64,000 bases of DNA from positions 1-64,000 of the forward strand of contig NZ_CP123586.1 in NCBI RefSeq assembly GCF_045277565.1. Reading direction: 5' to 3'. Of this stretch, positions 61,886 to 64,000 are shown piece by piece. The position numbers and the translations under genes are program-made. The notes below the pieces were generated by a model. It saw only the letters and a list, made by a program, of their open reading frames with translations, had not been told where the DNA came from and ran no database searches. This DNA comes from Aliisedimentitalea scapharcae (GTDB lineage: Bacteria; Pseudomonadota; Alphaproteobacteria; Rhodobacterales; Rhodobacteraceae). Position 1 is the stretch's first letter, and the number at the start of each line of letters is the position of its first letter.

Positions 61886-63376
61886 ATGACTACGTTGCTG
61901 GAGCCGAAACTGCCCGAGGCTGGACTGGCCGGAAACTACATCAACGGCGCTTGGCATTGGCCTGCCAATGGTCAGACGCTGACGATTGAAAACCCGTCGC
62001 GTCGCGTTGACATATGTGCTGTCGGACGTGGCACCGCGACAGAAGTTGATCTGGCTGTCGATGCGGCTCGCGCTGCGCTGCCCGGATGGCGCGCCATGGC
62101 TGCCGCCGATCGGGGTAAGCTGTTGAGCGAACTCGGCCGACGGCTCGAAGAAAACGCCGAAGAAGTCGCCCGTGTTCTGGCCGCTGAATCCGGCAATGCG
62201 ATCAAGACCCAATCGCGCGGCGAAGCGATGGGCGCGGCTGGTGTGTTGAAATATTATGGTGGGGTCGCTGTCGAACAAAAGGGTGAAACCCTGCCGTTGG
62301 GCCCCGGCATCTTCAGCTATTCCACCCGGGAACCGCATGGGATTGTTGGCTCGATTATCCCGTGGAACTCGCCCTTGCAATTGGGAGCGGTCAAAATCTC
62401 GATGGCGTTGGCCACTGGCAACTGCCTGATCCTGAAAGCCGCCGAAGACGCGCCACTTGCGATCTTGAAGCTGGTCGAATTGGCGGACGGTCTGTTCCCA
62501 CCCGGTGTGTTCAATGTCGTCACTGGTTTTGGTGAAGATGCGGGTGCCGCCATCGCCAACCATCCGGGCATCAACAAGGTGTCCTTTACTGGCTCGTCCG
62601 AAGTAGGCAAGCTGATCGCACATTCCGCCGCCGACCGCATTGCCAAGGTAACTCTGGAACTGGGTGGCAAATCTCCGACAATCGTTTTCCCGGATGCAAT
62701 TGAAAACGGACGTCTGGAAACAACGGCGCAACAGGTTGCCAACGCGATGCGATTTGCACGTCAGGGTCAAAGCTGCACCGCCGGATCACGCCTGTTCATT
62801 CACAAAGATATTTGGGACACATTGCTGCCCAAGGTGGCAGAGAAATCCGCGGCCCTCAAAGTCGGCGATGCGCTTGACCCGGATGTTGATATGGGCGCTG
62901 TGGTGAATGCCGAGCGCTATGGTGAAATCCGCGCTTTTGTAGCCGAGGCTGAAGCCCAAGGTGCCGAATTCCTTATCGGAGGAACGCCGGCGGAAGATCC
63001 AGCAGGTTTTACCCCAAACCCGACCATCATCACAGGCGTCGACAACACGTGGCGCATCGCGCGCGAAGAGGTTTTTGGCCCTGTCATGGTCGCGATCCCC
63101 TTTGACTCCGAAGCCGAAGTCATCGAAATGGCCAATGATACCCATTACGGGCTGGCGGCATTCATCTTTACGCATGATGTCAGTCGCATCACCCGTCTGA
63201 CACGCAGCATCGACGCAGGTTGGATTCAGGTGAACCAAGGTGGCGGGCAAATTCCTGGCATGTCTTATGGCGGGACAAAACAGTCCGGCATGGGCAGCGA
63301 GTATTCGATCGAAGGCGCGCTCGAAGCCTATACCTATCGTAAAAGCGTAACCATCAATGTGGAAGCTGGCGAATGA
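61886..63376 (+). CDS. NAD(P)-dependent aldehyde dehydrogenase (betaine/amino-aldehyde type)
   Basis: A 496-residue ALDH. GIVGSIIPWNSPLQLGAVKI, KVTLELGGKSPTIVF (Glu near 258), catalytic Cys in RQGQSCTAGSRLF near 297, and TYRKSVTINV at the end. It oxidises an aldehyde to the acid; the class resembles betaine- and aminobutyraldehyde-type enzymes. The stop overlaps the next start (ATGA), so the PLP gene downstream is co-translated. Confidence 0.9.
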   Translation: MTTLLEPKLPEAGLAGNYINGAWHWPANGQTLTIENPSRRVDICAVGRGTATEVDLAVDAARAALPGWRAMAAADRGKLLSELGRRLEENAEEVARVLAAESGNAIKTQSRGEAMGAAGVLKYYGGVAVEQKGETLPLGPGIFSYSTREPHGIVGSIIPWNSPLQLGAVKISMALATGNCLILKAAEDAPLAILKLVELADGLFPPGVFNVVTGFGEDAGAAIANHPGINKVSFTGSSEVGKLIAHSAADRIAKVTLELGGKSPTIVFPDAIENGRLETTAQQVANAMRFARQGQSCTAGSRLFIHKDIWDTLLPKVAEKSAALKVGDALDPDVDMGAVVNAERYGEIRAFVAEAEAQGAEFLIGGTPAEDPAGFTPNPTIITGVDNTWRIAREEVFGPVMVAIPFDSEAEVIEMANDTHYGLAAFIFTHDVSRITRLTRSIDAGWIQVNQGGGQIPGMSYGGTKQSGMGSEYSIEGALEAYTYRKSVTINVEAGE

Positions 63377-64000
63377 GCGTTGATCGCTTTGGAAATACCA
63401 TTGACCCTAGCGTGGGCTTTGCCCGCGGCGCGGTGTTGACAGGCTCAGCAGACGAGGTGCGGCGCTTGGCCCAGGCGGGGCGCGTGGCGGCGGATTTCGT
63501 CGCGCGCGAGGGCATCGACAAGGTCGCGATCTGCACCGGGAACCTTCGGTTCTATCCGGCGACTGCTCAGGATTTGGCAGAAAACTGCGAAGAGTGGGTC
63601 GGTCCCGGTCTGTTCAGTGAAGAATTGAGGCAGGCTGCGATTGCACATTTAGGTGGGGACGGCAGTGAATCTGTTGCCGTTGTCAATCGGACCAGTGCCG
63701 GCATTGTGGCGACGGTTCTCGCTCATTCAAACGGGCGTTCGGTTGTGTCTCTGGTACCCCGTGGCGATCGCTCACATGCGTCGGTTACTCGAGGTGCGCG
63801 GTTGGCCAATGTACCTGTTCACGAAGGTTACGACCTGGAAGACATCAAGGCCCTGATTGCCGAGCATCAACCAACACTGGTTGTGATTACGCCCGTGACT
63901 TCGGAATTGGCTTTGCTGGACGACGAGCTCATCGGCGGAGCCGTGCGTTTGGCTCAGCAAGCGGGCAGCGTCGTTCTGCTGGACGAAGCCTATGGTGCGC
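63373..64000 (+). CDS. PLP-dependent SelA/aminotransferase-V-fold enzyme, cut by window end
   Basis: 209 residues are visible of a longer protein continuing past the window. The ATG at 63373 overlaps the ALDH stop. Fold-type I PLP pattern: VAVVNRTSAGIVATVLAHSN (pyridine-stacking region), VSLVPRGDRSHASVTRGARL, TLVVITPVTSEL and VVLLDEAYGA, whose Asp should pair with the PLP nitrogen. The Lys is expected beyond 64000. It resembles SelA-like lyases/aminotransferases; reaction unknown. It is the third gene of the LysR-divergent operon. Confidence 0.7.
   Translation, partial: MSVDRFGNTIDPSVGFARGAVLTGSADEVRRLAQAGRVAADFVAREGIDKVAICTGNLRFYPATAQDLAENCEEWVGPGLFSEELRQAAIAHLGGDGSESVAVVNRTSAGIVATVLAHSNGRSVVSLVPRGDRSHASVTRGARLANVPVHEGYDLEDIKALIAEHQPTLVVITPVTSELALLDDELIGGAVRLAQQAGSVVLLDEAYGA

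Overview
The window looks like part of an extrachromosomal replicon (plasmid or chromid) of a marine Roseobacter-group alphaproteobacterium. Three things point there. A complete replication/partition module is present: parAB, an iteron origin and a Rep_3-type initiator. The catabolic genes match the known sulfonate pathways of roseobacters (hps, com, tau, xsc). Accessory genes are arranged as LysR-, LacI- or AraC-controlled operons around TRAP and ABC transporters. I saw no rRNA or tRNA gene, transposase, phage gene or CRISPR array.

Layout. 0-0.8 kb: tail of an efflux periplasmic adaptor. 1.5-5.9 kb: parB-parA (minus), origin with about five 22-bp iterons, and rep (plus). A 17-bp palindrome, GGTTTCGCGRCGAAACC, occurs in parB, ahead of parA and in rep, and is a candidate parS centromere. 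6-9.6 kb: LysR, an ornithine-cyclodeaminase-family protein and a histidine-ammonia-lyase homologue that has lost the Ala-Ser-Gly triad forming the MIO cofactor. 9.8-13.8 kb: a three-gene operon (sterol-desaturase-like, PanB-like, hydroxyisobutyrate-dehydrogenase-like) with a divergent LysR. 14.2-19.3 kb: an exopolysaccharide operon (GalE, HlyD-like, GT2, a possible degenerate GGDEF, zinc-ribbon protein). 19.7-25.8 kb: small envelope proteins, an AraC regulator, an SDR without its catalytic Tyr, and an MscS channel.

25.8-46.1 kb is a two-armed organosulfonate island. Arm 1 (LacI type, with a large tandem-palindrome operator) matches hpsKLMNOP-uspA-comDE-slcD: TRAP uptake of 2,3-dihydroxypropanesulfonate (DHPS), oxidation to sulfolactate and sulfopyruvate, and decarboxylation to sulfoacetaldehyde. 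Arm 2 (LysR type) matches tauKLM-uspA-tauXY-xsc-tauZ: taurine uptake, oxidative deamination to sulfoacetaldehyde, cleavage by Xsc to acetyl phosphate and sulfite, and sulfur-anion export. Both arms meet at Xsc. No pta is present here.

46.3-64 kb is a third catabolic island. It holds two tandem dimethylglycine/sarcosine-dehydrogenase-like flavoproteins with GcvT domains, a non-pyrrolysine MttB-family methyltransferase, a dipeptide/opine-type ABC importer, a phytanoyl-CoA-dioxygenase-family oxygenase, a LysR regulator, a class III aminotransferase, an aldehyde dehydrogenase and a PLP enzyme cut by the window edge. Three promoter regions of this island carry the same 13-bp dyad, TGAA-N5-TTCA, of the LysR T-N11-A type. 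I read it as one LysR regulon for uptake and demethylation of an N-methylated compound not identified here. With the MIO-less lyase, it is the best candidate for an undescribed system in the window.
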